A stretch of 64,000 bases of DNA from Algoriphagus boseongensis. Lineage in GTDB: Bacteria; Bacteroidota; Bacteroidia; Cytophagales; Cyclobacteriaceae. Where the stretch lies: assembly GCF_004362805.1 (NCBI RefSeq), contig NZ_SNYF01000007.1:477404-541403 (forward strand), in the 5' to 3' direction. The notes beneath the pieces were generated by a model. That model saw nothing but the letters and a program-made list of their open reading frames with translations, was not told the origin of the DNA and did no database searches. Every line of letters begins with the position of its first letter. The first letter of the stretch is position 1. Positions 27,185 through 36,218 of this stretch are shown here, in pieces. The translations under genes and the position numbers were made by a program.

Positions 27185-27679
27185 CTAATCTATTTTTGAG
27201 AAATTTTCTTTTAATGAGGTCCATGCAATATTTGTTTTTTCTATTCCTACATTATCTAAAATTCCAATATATAAACTTTCAATTCCTACAATTATTAAAA
27301 AAATAAATTTTTCATTTAAATCATTTTTTTCGAATTGGTCTTTAATCATTCTCATATCCTGATTTGAAGGTGTTGGAAAATTCTCAGGGTGAGAATGCCA
27401 TTCACCTAAATATATTGTTTTTTTTCCACTATTATAAAATTCATAGTTTATTATTGATTGGGCAATTTCTTTGTTTCTAGTAAATCCTGTTCTATGGAAC
27501 TTATCTTTATTGTTTGGAGTACTTGCCCTTAACAAATAAATTATATTATCCTTTTTTTGGCCTAAAAGAATTCCACCTGATTCAGGTTTTCCTTTTTCAA
27601 TTTGCCTGTAGTTATAAATAAGTTCAATTAGATTTTCACTTAGAACTATATTGTATTGTCCTATTAAAAATTCTTTCAT
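27185..27679 (-). CDS. cap3: CBASS Cap3-like JAMM/MPN deconjugating peptidase
   Basis: 164 residues, with the full JAMM zinc motif: catalytic Glu33 in PESGGILLG, His95 and His97 in EWHSHP, Ser105 and Asp108 in PSNQD. Isolated JAB domains of this kind beside a Cap2 gene are the Cap3 peptidase of type II CBASS, which removes the CD-NTase from conjugated targets and so opposes Cap2. Last gene of the four-gene operon. Its ATG overlaps the stop of cap2 (ATGA), so translation is coupled. AT-rich like the other three genes. Confidence 0.9.
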   Translation of the reverse strand: MKEFLIGQYNIVLSENLIELIYNYRQIEKGKPESGGILLGQKKDNIIYLLRASTPNNKDKFHRTGFTRNKEIAQSIINYEFYNSGKKTIYLGEWHSHPENFPTPSNQDMRMIKDQFEKNDLNEKFIFLIIVGIESLYIGILDNVGIEKTNIAWTSLKENFSKID

Positions 27680-29436
27680 CTATGAGAAATCAAAGTTTCA
27701 TCTTTAAAATCATATACCCAATCTTCAAATTTTATTTGACCTTTCAATGATTCTTCTTCATAACCCTTCCAGGTAAAAGATTCTGATTTAGTTGGCTTTT
27801 CCTCAATCCAAGATTTTAAATGTGGGAATAATTTGGATAAAAACATGATTACTTTTTCTTTAGAATAAGGTCTGTAAGATGATTGACATCCTGACTCCCT
27901 TAAGGAAAGCAATTTATTACCTGCTAAATACTCAGTTGAAGAAATAATATTTCTTTCAAATAAATCATTTTCATTAAAAAATTCCTTGAATCGGTTATCA
28001 TTGGGATGAATATATAATGCATGCCCTCCTAGAAGGTAAGGTTCAACCCAAATGAAACAAATGGGTATTTTAATTTTTTTTTCAATTTGGGCATCTGATA
28101 TCCATTTTTCAATATTCCAATTTCCTATGCAAACAAAAAGTAAGTCATATTTATTTATGGTCTCTGGAGAATTTTCAATTTCAGTGATAATAGAACCTAT
28201 GGAGGATATTATTTCAATATTTGGATTGTAATGTTGAAAAAAGTATTTCAATGCTTTAACTTTTGATCTTCCAGTATAATTAAGTCCTAAGAAATGTCTA
28301 GATATATTTTCAGTTTGAATAGAATCTGGATCAATTATGTTAAAAGATGGATTTGGAAAGGAGGAAAGAAAATACATTAGATTTGAACCTATGCTTCCTA
28401 AACCAGCAATCACAAATCGATTTTCTTTTCTAAAATTGTTAACAACACCTGCCGTTCTTATATGAAGTCGATTTGAATCTATTGGAATAATTGATAGTCG
28501 AGTAATTTTTTTTTGAGATTCTATAGATTGAAATGCCAATTTTGCACTGATTTTTCCTTTTCTAAATCCATTACCTGAAATTGGTAGTTGACCGATTTTT
28601 AATCCTTGGATACTTCTTGTTCCTTCTAATCCTGTATCAAATAAAACAATTTTTGAACCTTGGTTTAGACTTAGAAACTTAAAAAATTGATTTTGTAATC
28701 TTCTTTCTTTAAGACGTATATGTTTGTTTAAATCTTTGTTTTTTAATTCAAATGGTGGTTTTTTAAAATCTATTTTTCCTACAAAGAATGCTCGTGATTC
28801 ATTATACTTATAATTCCATTCATCCAAAAAATATTGAATTTTTTTTGAATTTTGGCTATTTCCTAGTAGTATATAATCAAATATTCCAAGTTTATTGTCT
28901 AAAACCAAAAAACTTATTTCAGTTCCTTCTGTAAGTTCTTCATTTATAAAAGAAAGTACACCGCTAACTTTAGATTCCTCATTTTCATATGTCTGTTCCC
29001 AATATGCAATAAATTCATCTTTATAATCTTCAAAATTTTCTTCCTTTAATCCGGCTTCTAATATTTTTTTTGCTTTTAACAAGCAAAATTGAATCTGTTG
29101 GATTGGTTTGTTTGGGTTAGGTATGGACCTTTCTTCATCATAAGTACATATTAATCTATTTTGATCAACATGAGGTAGAAATAGTAATTTTCCGTTATAA
29201 TTTCTCGGTAAAAAAATTTTTGGTAAAACCAATGGGAATTCTTGGGGAATTCCTACAATTAAATTCAAAAAATCAAATTCAAATAAAATTGAATCAACTG
29301 GAACCTTTACTTGCCAATAGTGAGATAATTTGTGTTTTCCTGGAATCTCTAAAGATTTATTTTCAAGGACTAAGATTTCATATTGATCGCTTAAAGCTTC
29401 AAGTGCATTTTTTTTTTCTTCTTCAAAATTAATCAT
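27676..29436 (-). CDS. cap2: CBASS Cap2-like E2-E1 fusion conjugating enzyme
   Basis: 586 residues. The N-terminal 130 residues are E2-like with the probable catalytic Cys97 in HVDQNRLICTYD. The C-terminal half is a ThiF/E1 adenylation domain: AGLGSIGSN (345-352), IIDPDSIQTENISRHFLG with the acidic and Arg residues, and the probable E1 Cys517 in ESGCQSSYRPYS. Cap2 activates the C-terminus of the CD-NTase and joins it to target molecules, priming cyclase activity. The gene follows the CD-NTase with an ATGA overlap. Known Cap2 enzymes are about 600 residues, so length fits. Confidence 0.92.
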   Translation of the reverse strand: MINFEEEKKNALEALSDQYEILVLENKSLEIPGKHKLSHYWQVKVPVDSILFEFDFLNLIVGIPQEFPLVLPKIFLPRNYNGKLLFLPHVDQNRLICTYDEERSIPNPNKPIQQIQFCLLKAKKILEAGLKEENFEDYKDEFIAYWEQTYENEESKVSGVLSFINEELTEGTEISFLVLDNKLGIFDYILLGNSQNSKKIQYFLDEWNYKYNESRAFFVGKIDFKKPPFELKNKDLNKHIRLKERRLQNQFFKFLSLNQGSKIVLFDTGLEGTRSIQGLKIGQLPISGNGFRKGKISAKLAFQSIESQKKITRLSIIPIDSNRLHIRTAGVVNNFRKENRFVIAGLGSIGSNLMYFLSSFPNPSFNIIDPDSIQTENISRHFLGLNYTGRSKVKALKYFFQHYNPNIEIISSIGSIITEIENSPETINKYDLLFVCIGNWNIEKWISDAQIEKKIKIPICFIWVEPYLLGGHALYIHPNDNRFKEFFNENDLFERNIISSTEYLAGNKLLSLRESGCQSSYRPYSKEKVIMFLSKLFPHLKSWIEEKPTKSESFTWKGYEEESLKGQIKFEDWVYDFKDETLISHR

Positions 29437-30503
29437 TTGGCGCTTCTTGAATCATCTGATTTTATGACTGCAGGTCCAATATATTGTTTTGCACCTTCTA
29501 TTTCATCTATTGCTAGGCTACAAGGAAATCTATTTCCTAGTGATTGCTTCCATAATAAACAGGCTTCTTTTTGGTTTTGATTATTAATTGCCTGTTTTGC
29601 TCTGTTTATGAATGAATCAAGTCTATCTGAAAAATATTTCTTTCGGGTATCAGAATAATTTTCAAATAAGTCTTGACCTTTTGGTTCTGTTGGTCTTGGA
29701 CACTTGAAACCATTTCCATGCAACCAACTTTTTATACTAGTTAAAGTATCCCTAAGGGATAAATCATCTCGTTCATTAGGGCAATAATTCTCTCCTGCTA
29801 AAATTGTCATAACTATTCCTGGTGGCATTTCTCCTCTTAATTCGTCTCCCCATGCTTTAAGATATCGAACTATTCTTCTTAACTGAACATCTTTTTTTCT
29901 AATATCAGATAACCAACTTTTATATTCATTCTTGAAGGATAATGATTCATACAAAAATGCTTTTTTGAAACCAGATTCTGTTTTTTTCTCAAACCATTCT
30001 ATAAATTCAACTGGGTTACTTAACGTCCATTCATTTTCAAGGCATCCAAGGTCTGGACATTCTATATTATCAGTATAATAGCATGGTAAATCAATATGAA
30101 AGCCAGCGTCTTTCCCGCTTAGATTTTTATATTTTACACGAATACATGAAGTTTTTTCTTCAATTTTTTCTACTCCTGAAAATTGTCCAATTGACTCAAT
30201 AACCCATTTATGGTACTGTTTTACAGAAGGTCTATCTTTCTTATTTAAAGATCCTATTAAGTAAATTCCATCATCCAAATCAAAATCATCATCTTTTGGT
30301 TGAATAATGGTATCCATAACAAAAGAACCTTGGCTTTGAAAATCTAGTTTGTGGTTAAAATTGTCTTTTTTTGTAATACCGAAGAAAGAACTACTTATCC
30401 TTGTTCTAAGGGAGTCCCTTGCTTCAATTAGTGTAATCCTTTTTTCTTCTGAAAGCTGGATTCTCCTATTGAAGTCTAGAAATAAATTGTGACAGTTAGC
30501 CAT
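29433..30503 (-). CDS. CD-NTase, DncV-like cyclic-oligonucleotide synthase (CBASS)
   Basis: 356 residues. The nucleotidyltransferase motif is QGSFVMDT (Gly59, Ser60), then DDDFDLDDGIYL with Asp75 and Asp77, and the third acid Asp138 in FHIDLPCYY. This is the layout of Vibrio cholerae DncV (MDIDDGTYMPM), placing it near the clade A CD-NTases; the product may be a cyclic dinucleotide, which is inference. It is the CBASS signal generator, activated by phage infection. It begins 14 bases after the Cap15 stop and ends in an ATGA overlap with cap2. The C-terminal end DDSRSAK is unusual, as Cap2 substrates are described as ending in small residues. Confidence 0.92.
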   Translation of the reverse strand: MANCHNLFLDFNRRIQLSEEKRITLIEARDSLRTRISSSFFGITKKDNFNHKLDFQSQGSFVMDTIIQPKDDDFDLDDGIYLIGSLNKKDRPSVKQYHKWVIESIGQFSGVEKIEEKTSCIRVKYKNLSGKDAGFHIDLPCYYTDNIECPDLGCLENEWTLSNPVEFIEWFEKKTESGFKKAFLYESLSFKNEYKSWLSDIRKKDVQLRRIVRYLKAWGDELRGEMPPGIVMTILAGENYCPNERDDLSLRDTLTSIKSWLHGNGFKCPRPTEPKGQDLFENYSDTRKKYFSDRLDSFINRAKQAINNQNQKEACLLWKQSLGNRFPCSLAIDEIEGAKQYIGPAVIKSDDSRSAK

Positions 30504-30517
30504 TCTAATTATTTTAT

Positions 30518-31138
30518 TTAAAATTCTCCTCTTAATTTCTTTGATTCAAATTCAACTTCTATGATTCCTTTTGTTTGGACTTGTCTATTTGTAAAATAGT
30601 TTCCAATCAATTTCGCTTTTTTATCTTTGGTGCTAGGAATAAATTTAAATGAATTTGCTCCCTCATGGCAATCTAGGGAACTATTCTCCAGGGTACCTGT
30701 ATTTAAATAAAAAAAATAAAGTTGATAAAAGCCATCTTCCTCTTTTATTTGCTCGATAAGGCTTTTCGAAGAGGTCTTTTCGCCCTCTTCGTTGTTGAAA
30801 TAGGAGCGAATTGAAATGGAAGATGCTGTCTGACTTATCTCGATCTTACAATCTTTGATTTTGTTCTCGCCATTCCAGTTGGATTTGATTTTTCCAGAGT
30901 ACCTTCCGCGCATATCTGGGATATTAACCAATTTGTTAAAAATAGGTAAATGCCAAAGGTATTGATTGTGAATACCAAGGAATAATGCAATCAATGCAGA
31001 ATTACTAGGTGCTCTAATAATTTCAATGTTTGGAAAGCAATTAATAAGAGTCGATATAAAACTATCAAAAATTAAGGCAAGAACAAGAATAACAGGGACA
31101 AGAATAGTTGATTTATAATATTTTAGAGAAAATTGCAT
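30518..31138 (-). CDS. cap15: CBASS Cap15-like membrane effector
   Basis: 206 residues. The N-terminus has a hydrophobic helix (STILVPVILVLALIFDSFIS) and a second hydrophobic stretch (SALIALFLGIHNQYLW). From about residue 75 follows a beta-rich domain opening with IPDMRGRYSGKIKSN, the GRY/GRW entry of the 2TM plus beta-barrel effector (formerly S-2TMBeta). In Cap15 this barrel binds the cyclic nucleotide and drives oligomerisation that disrupts the inner membrane. Position as first gene, next to the CD-NTase, supports the call. Strongly AT-rich. A Cap15-type toxin is expected to be lethal when activated. Confidence 0.87.
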   Translation of the reverse strand: MQFSLKYYKSTILVPVILVLALIFDSFISTLINCFPNIEIIRAPSNSALIALFLGIHNQYLWHLPIFNKLVNIPDMRGRYSGKIKSNWNGENKIKDCKIEISQTASSISIRSYFNNEEGEKTSSKSLIEQIKEEDGFYQLYFFYLNTGTLENSSLDCHEGANSFKFIPSTKDKKAKLIGNYFTNRQVQTKGIIEVEFESKKLRGEF

Positions 31139-31267
31139 AATGCTTTTTTTATCGTTGAAATTTTAAAAAAAATGCCCGTTTTAATATTCAAAACCTTTTG
31201 ATTAAAGACTCTTCAAAAGAAAAAATATATCATTAAGATTTCAATACCCACTAGTTGGTATTTTTTG

Positions 31268-32365
31268 TTAGTTCAGGGCATTTTGGTTGTAGCGGATCTC
31301 CTTGACTTGAAGCTTCAGCCAGGTCCAGCTTTGGTTTGGATCTTTCCAAGTAGAGTGGACTTTACTGGGGACTTGGATGCCTTCGAAAGTTTCATAGTCC
31401 TCGATATCCATAATCCATTCCTTTCTTTGGGCATCCGGCTTATTTCCCTGATAGCGTAGGGCAGAAAACTTAGTGACTTCTCCCTTGGAGTTGAATTCGA
31501 AGATGCCACTGCCTTCGATCTCTCCATAGCTTAGGGTGGCTTTTGCACTGCTGTCACTGAGAGTTTCCCAGCGTAAGTATGGACTCAGGGCGAAGGAGGG
31601 AAACCAGACCATTTCTCCCAAAAAGCGCTGCAAGGTGCCCTCGTCCAGTTTTTCTCCCTGTTCGTTTACGATAGGAATCAGGGAGTTGAGTTTGATCAGC
31701 ATCTGACCTTTTCCTTCCTCGTACTTATCCCTTCCCCGAAAACTCAGGAATCCATTCATCTTTACCTCTACGCTCCAGATAAAGCCCGGGGAATCCAGAG
31801 TGCTGTATTGGATGGCTTGGGCACTCATCCAGTTCTGATCGGGTTTGAGTTGCATCTCTGCTTCCTGGATGACCTTTGCGATATGGATTCGGGGTTTTCC
31901 AAGCATTCCCGACTGACGAAGCCAGTTCTTTACAGGTTCGGGTAGCTCTTCCAGATCTTTTTCCTGAATTACTTCAGTGCTTGGAGCTTGGGAAGTTTGG
32001 AGTAAGGCTGCGGTTTCTTTTTCCACCATTCGGCTAAACTGGTACTGACCCCAAGCCATCAGGGAGACAAGCAAGATCAGCAGGTTGGGTAGGGTTGCGA
32101 ACTTGGCATCCTTCCAGAAGATCACGATCAGGACTTGGGAGAGTACAACAGCCAGTAAGCCGATCAGCCAGGAGTATTTCCATTGGCTTAGATAGGAAAT
32201 CGCATAGAGCAGCAGCACTCCTGCTGCCATCAGCCAGAGGAATCCCATGGGTTTGGAGATCGGAAGGCTTAATTCCTTGACTTCTTTGAGGCCGAAGCCT
32301 TTGATAAATCCCAGCAGATGGATTAAAGCATGAAGAAAGACTAAGATTAAAAAGAGGATTCTCAT
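31268..32365 (-). CDS. DUF6544-like multi-pass membrane protein
   Basis: 365 residues. Four hydrophobic segments occupy the first 110 residues (LFLILVFLHALIHLLGFIKG, LIGLLAVVLSQVLIVIFW and two others), followed by a soluble domain of about 230 residues (LPEPVKNWLRQSGMLGKPR, EVKMNGFLSFRGRDKYEEG, EMVWFPSFAL). The soluble part fits the DUF6544 family; the name is from memory and moderately sure. Function unknown. Returns to host-like base composition right after the CBASS island. ATG start. Confidence 0.65.
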   Translation of the reverse strand: MRILFLILVFLHALIHLLGFIKGFGLKEVKELSLPISKPMGFLWLMAAGVLLLYAISYLSQWKYSWLIGLLAVVLSQVLIVIFWKDAKFATLPNLLILLVSLMAWGQYQFSRMVEKETAALLQTSQAPSTEVIQEKDLEELPEPVKNWLRQSGMLGKPRIHIAKVIQEAEMQLKPDQNWMSAQAIQYSTLDSPGFIWSVEVKMNGFLSFRGRDKYEEGKGQMLIKLNSLIPIVNEQGEKLDEGTLQRFLGEMVWFPSFALSPYLRWETLSDSSAKATLSYGEIEGSGIFEFNSKGEVTKFSALRYQGNKPDAQRKEWIMDIEDYETFEGIQVPSKVHSTWKDPNQSWTWLKLQVKEIRYNQNALN

Positions 32366-32411
32366 TGCGTTTAGGGTTTTCTCTAAATGGCTAAAGGGAA
32401 TTTGAATATAC

Positions 32412-33632
32412 TTATTCCACCTTCATCACGGTAGAAGCAGTCAGGAAAGGATTGGTGAAGGTGGCGAGTTCTCCGGCTAGCTTGCCGGGGATCAGAAAGA
32501 GTCGGGCGGAAAGGGCCTTGTTGGTATACTTCAGGGAGAGTGCTGCCACATCTGCATAGATCCGCTCGATAGCTTCCACAGGAGTATCTCCGGGGATAGG
32601 TACTACATCCAGTCCGGTACCGGATACAGAAGAAAACAATAAGAGTTCCTGAATGGTAAAGCGGTTTTCCATATTCCGCTGAGCCAAGACATTGTCTTCT
32701 ATGATCGGAAGCATCAGGCCGGAATAGCCCAGGATTTTCAGGTCCAAGCCTTTCAATACATCCGTGATCAAGGCACAGGCTCTAAGTGTGGATGGCCCCC
32801 CGAAGGGCTGTTGGGTAAGTGTTTCTATGGCTTCTCCTATACTTGCTCCCGGACCGGGAGCAGGGGAGGTATCTATCCCGTTATAGGTCCAGTTCTTGGA
32901 TTGGGCGATTCTTTGGGCGATCCCCTCCAGAGGTTTGAGATGGGATTCCAGTGTGGTTTTGAGATTGGTTTGGGCATTGCTCCAGTCAGAGTGCTGGAAC
33001 ACTTCCCTCAAGATATTCGGGGTTTCTACTCCGATGCCGAAGCTTCGGGCTCCCCGGTGGGTGGCAGCTGGAAAGAAGGGGATTTCCGAAGGGCAGTTGG
33101 CCGAAGCCGTAAAGCGGAAGTTGGCTTCCCCTCCCGCGCTGTTCTCGGAAAGAGCCTTGGCAATTTCCGCTGCCGCCCGGATGGAATTGGGAAAAGCTCC
33201 TTTTTCACTTGTTGAGATGGGCAAGCTGAAGTAAAGATTTTGGGTTTGAGTGATTAGGGTTACGGTCCAGTCGGCGATAGCAGGGTCGTATTCATCGGGA
33301 GGGAGGAGTTCTCCGATGGAGAGCATCAACTCTTCCCTGACGGCGATTTGATCAAGGATTTTGAGGAAAGGAAGGGCTTCTGAGTGGCTTTTGTTTCCCA
33401 GAAGTTCGTGGAGATTTTGGGTTACTAGGCGGAGGGTTTGCACCTCATAGCCTAGCTCCGTGTATTCCGCTTTGGCCTCCTTTAGAAAAGCAATTGCCTC
33501 ATGGACAGTCACCGTGTCTGATAGGTCTTTCAGGGTAACTCCCGCGGTAATAGTTCGAATATTGAAAGGGTACTTTTGTCCAAAAGTGCTCAGGGAAGTA
33601 AAAAGGAAGACGACAAGAAGGATTTTTTTCAT
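32412..33632 (-). CDS. DUF711/UPF0210-family protein with a signal peptide
   Basis: 406 residues with an export signal (ILLVVFLFTSLSTFGQ). The body is DUF711-like: IRTITAGVTLKDLSDTVTV, LGYEVQTLRLVTQNL, RFTASANCPSEIPFFPAATH, DTSPAPGPGASIGEAIE and SGLMLPIIEDNVLAQR. DUF711 proteins are usually cytoplasmic and of unknown function; an exported form is unusual. It lies 46 bases upstream of 31268-32365 on the same strand, so the two may be one operon. Full family length. Confidence 0.8.
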   Translation of the reverse strand: MKKILLVVFLFTSLSTFGQKYPFNIRTITAGVTLKDLSDTVTVHEAIAFLKEAKAEYTELGYEVQTLRLVTQNLHELLGNKSHSEALPFLKILDQIAVREELMLSIGELLPPDEYDPAIADWTVTLITQTQNLYFSLPISTSEKGAFPNSIRAAAEIAKALSENSAGGEANFRFTASANCPSEIPFFPAATHRGARSFGIGVETPNILREVFQHSDWSNAQTNLKTTLESHLKPLEGIAQRIAQSKNWTYNGIDTSPAPGPGASIGEAIETLTQQPFGGPSTLRACALITDVLKGLDLKILGYSGLMLPIIEDNVLAQRNMENRFTIQELLLFSSVSGTGLDVVPIPGDTPVEAIERIYADVAALSLKYTNKALSARLFLIPGKLAGELATFTNPFLTASTVMKVE

Positions 33633-33713
33633 GGCGTTTGAGGATTTGAAAGTCTGAAGAATTGGTTTTAGCCGAACTGAAAAGTTCTTGATAAAAAAGG
33701 GAGAATTCAGCGC

Positions 33714-34364
33714 TTATTGTTCTGGAAGTCGGCCCCGGATGTATTTAAACTGACCATTGTGGTTGGATTCGTGCTCGCAGACATGAAACCACTTGCAGTA
33801 ATTATTGGTAGGTCCCCAAGGCCAGGATTCATCTACCTTCATTAGCCACTCATCATCCCTTTTTTTGAATTCAGTGAGGGAAATCTCCCGCACCTCTTCC
33901 AAGGTGCTCAAGTAAAAGTCAAGGGAATTGCCTTTGATTTTTTGGCGGGCATCTTCTCCCAGATTCATCGCTACTTCAAATCTATCCTTGTCTTTTTTAC
34001 TCCAGTCTCCCCAAGCTTTTCCTTCCAGGGTATGCACCTGATAAAAGCGCTCCGTAGCTGCCAGATGCAGGAGCATGGAGCCTATAGAATTGGATTGTTC
34101 GTCCAGTAGGTAATCCAATTGTTCGGTATCAAGGTCCATTACCGGCATCAGAATTACATTTCTCATCCAGGTCAGCATGGAGACCAGCGTACCCAGCTGT
34201 GGGGAATACCCATCTCTTGGACCGATGACATTTTCTCGGTTGTCCGCCCGAAGAGGACTGGCAGAAGTAACCAATGGAATACTCGCCATGCCTAATGTCG
34301 CGGAGGTCAGGAGAGTGGATGATTTCAGGAAATCTCTTCGGGAGTTTGATTTATTTTCTTTCAT
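33714..34364 (-). CDS. DinB-family protein with RR leader
   Basis: 216 residues. RR leader (SRRDFLKSSTLLTSATLG) like Tat substrates, then a DinB-type four-helix bundle: EQSNSIGSMLLHLAATERF carries the first metal His, and HVCEHESNHNGQFKYIRG carries two more His near the C-terminus. DinB proteins are metal-dependent thiol transferases or related hydrolases; this exported Bacteroidota group is not characterised. It begins 25 bases after the DUF1624 stop, so the pair is probably an operon. Confidence 0.82.
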   Translation of the reverse strand: MKENKSNSRRDFLKSSTLLTSATLGMASIPLVTSASPLRADNRENVIGPRDGYSPQLGTLVSMLTWMRNVILMPVMDLDTEQLDYLLDEQSNSIGSMLLHLAATERFYQVHTLEGKAWGDWSKKDKDRFEVAMNLGEDARQKIKGNSLDFYLSTLEEVREISLTEFKKRDDEWLMKVDESWPWGPTNNYCKWFHVCEHESNHNGQFKYIRGRLPEQ

Positions 34365-34389
34365 ATTGATTTTTAAAAAAGGGGTTAGT

Positions 34390-35565
34390 TTATAAATAGC
34401 TCAGCCACCACTTTTCAGGATGCTGGGTTTTGTATCGATCGTATTTTTTGCAGAGGAAATAGGAGAAAGCAATCACGCCAATCCAAACCAGATAGACCAC
34501 ACCCAAGCTGTATCCATAACCTTGGAGATAAGGGAGTTCTAAGATCCAGTCAGGCAAGACCAAAAGCATCCAGCCATATCCCACGAAATAGCCAATGACC
34601 GCCGCCAAGGCATGAATCAGGTAGAGGTGGAAGATGTAAAAGAAGAAAGGAACCCGTCCAAACACAGTGAAGAATTGAACGATTGGCCCTTTAAACTTCT
34701 CCGTATTGCCCAAGAAAAGCAGCATCCCGCTTAGGGTTACCAGGAGGAAGAGTAGGGAAGGTGGGTATTTGCTGACTTGGAGAAAAGACATGAGGCTCTG
34801 GTCCAGATTTTCATAGTTGACCCAGAGGTTGGAATCCCCATAGAAATTGGTGGCTCTAAGCAGGAAAAACAAAACCAGGGCACCCAAACCTATTTGGGTA
34901 AAGGTTTTTTTTCTCTTTTCCGGAGTAAAGGAAGCCGAATAAAAGTCGCCAAAACAAAAGCCCAGGGCCATCACTGCAAACCAAGGAACTAGGGGATAGT
35001 CATTGTACCAGACCAATCCACTGGGATAGGTGATCATGTCCTGCTGATGGATTAGCCCCCAAACCATGCTCCCGGGATGCTGGATGGAGTCCAGGAGATT
35101 ATGTCCCAGAATCACTAGAATGCTCATCCCGAGCACCAGATTTCTGGGAAGATGAATTAATCCTGCAAGGATGATCATGGAGGAGCCAAGCATGGAAATC
35201 ACCCCAAATCCATTCATTCGAAAGTAGGGATCAAACTGCCAGGCAAAGACGACTACTGTAAATTCCAGGAATACCAGCCAGAGTCCCCGCTTGATCAGAA
35301 AGCTGCTGAGTTCTGCCTTCGTTTTTCTCCGACTCACCATAAAGGCCGAAAGTCCTGCCAGAAAGCAGAAAGTTGGGGCACAAAAGTGGGTAATGAATCG
35401 GGTGAAAAACAGGATCAGATTGGACTGGGTAGGATCAGTCGGGTCAAATAGATAGGCCGAGGCATGAAAATAGTCCCGAACGTGGTCGAGGGCCATGATC
35501 ACCATCACCAATCCTTTTAACAAATCAATCGAAGCTATTCTAGTTTTTGGTAGGGAATTCATCAA
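34390..35565 (-). CDS. DUF1624-family multi-pass membrane protein
   Basis: 391 residues with around ten transmembrane helices. The opening (RIASIDLLKGLVMVIMALDH) is the signature of the DUF1624/heparan-alpha-glucosaminide acetyltransferase-like family, with the Asp and His of ALDHVRDYFH conserved. Such proteins may move acyl groups across the membrane; the substrate is unknown. First gene of a probable operon with the DinB gene at 33714-34364. Confidence 0.85.
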   Translation of the reverse strand: MMNSLPKTRIASIDLLKGLVMVIMALDHVRDYFHASAYLFDPTDPTQSNLILFFTRFITHFCAPTFCFLAGLSAFMVSRRKTKAELSSFLIKRGLWLVFLEFTVVVFAWQFDPYFRMNGFGVISMLGSSMIILAGLIHLPRNLVLGMSILVILGHNLLDSIQHPGSMVWGLIHQQDMITYPSGLVWYNDYPLVPWFAVMALGFCFGDFYSASFTPEKRKKTFTQIGLGALVLFFLLRATNFYGDSNLWVNYENLDQSLMSFLQVSKYPPSLLFLLVTLSGMLLFLGNTEKFKGPIVQFFTVFGRVPFFFYIFHLYLIHALAAVIGYFVGYGWMLLVLPDWILELPYLQGYGYSLGVVYLVWIGVIAFSYFLCKKYDRYKTQHPEKWWLSYL

Positions 35566-35750
35566 TATGAGGCTAGTGAAAAAGGAAGGCTGGGGAGTTT
35601 GGTACTAAAAATCATTCAAAAAGATAAAACAGGATAGGCTTGATTCCTAGCTAATTGACGAGAGAAGCAAATTTTTTTAAATTCAATAGCTTCATTTCTT
35701 TAACCGCAAAGACGTGGAGAGAATTGCTGAAGGAAAAACCGAAATAAAAT

Positions 35751-35825
35751 ATTGAACATCGAACATCGAATATCGAACTTCGAACAACCAACATCGGTCA
35801 TCGGACACCGGTCATCCGACATCCC
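35751..35825. repeat. GAACATC-type simple repeats
   Basis: Tandem imperfect units of 9-10 bases (GAACATCGAATATCGAAC and variants such as ATCGGTCATCGGACAC). A known kind of intergenic repeat in Bacteroidota. It fills most of the 299-base gap upstream of the YjbR gene; nothing else is seen there. Confidence 0.8.
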
Positions 35826-35830
35826 ACTAA

Positions 35831-35862
35831 AAACTTTAAACTTTACCCTTTAAACTTTCACC
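35831..35862 (+). repeat. AACTTTAAACTTT repeat before the YjbR gene
   Basis: An imperfect copy of the sequence at 36425-36456 lies just upstream of each of two consecutive start codons (35865 and 36457). Core: AACTTTAAACTT, a short spacer, then CCCTTTAAAC. A reversed relative is seen near 2398-2430. Either a repeat family or a shared leader. Confidence 0.7.
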
Positions 35863-35864
35863 TC

Positions 35865-36209
35865 ATGACGCTCGACTACTTCCGAGACTATTGCCTGAAT
35901 CTCCCCCATGTGACCGAGGACACTCCCTTTGGGCCGGATGTGCTGGTTTTTCGGGTGGGAGGAAAGATTTTTGCCCTGATGGATTTGGAGACTTTTCCCT
36001 ATGTCAATCTGAAATGCGATCCCGAGCGCGCAGTCGAACTCAGAGAGCAATATCCTGGAATCACTCCCGGCTATCATATGAATAAAAAGCTTTGGAATTC
36101 AGTCAGTACCAAGGGGAATGTGCCGGATGCCTTGATTCTTGAGCTGGCTAAGCATAGTTATGAATTGATTCGGGATAGTTTGCCTAAAAAGGTAAAGGAG
36201 AGTTTGTAG
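35865..36209 (+). CDS. YjbR/MmcQ-family protein
   Basis: 114 residues, single CyaY-like DNA-binding-type domain: YCLNLPHVTEDTPFGPDVLV at the N-terminus, KIFALMDLETFP, then PGYHMNKKLWNSV. This is the MmcQ/YjbR pattern; the family is described as DNA-binding-like but no role is settled. Full length, ATG start. The surrounding intergenic DNA is full of repeats. Confidence 0.88.
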   Translation: MTLDYFRDYCLNLPHVTEDTPFGPDVLVFRVGGKIFALMDLETFPYVNLKCDPERAVELREQYPGITPGYHMNKKLWNSVSTKGNVPDALILELAKHSYELIRDSLPKKVKESL

Positions 36210-36218
36210 TGAAAGGTA

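Noticed and set aside
27013..31267. Attachment sites flanking the CBASS island
   Set aside because: I looked for direct repeats in 27013-27184 and 31139-31267 and saw none that stood out from the AT-rich background.
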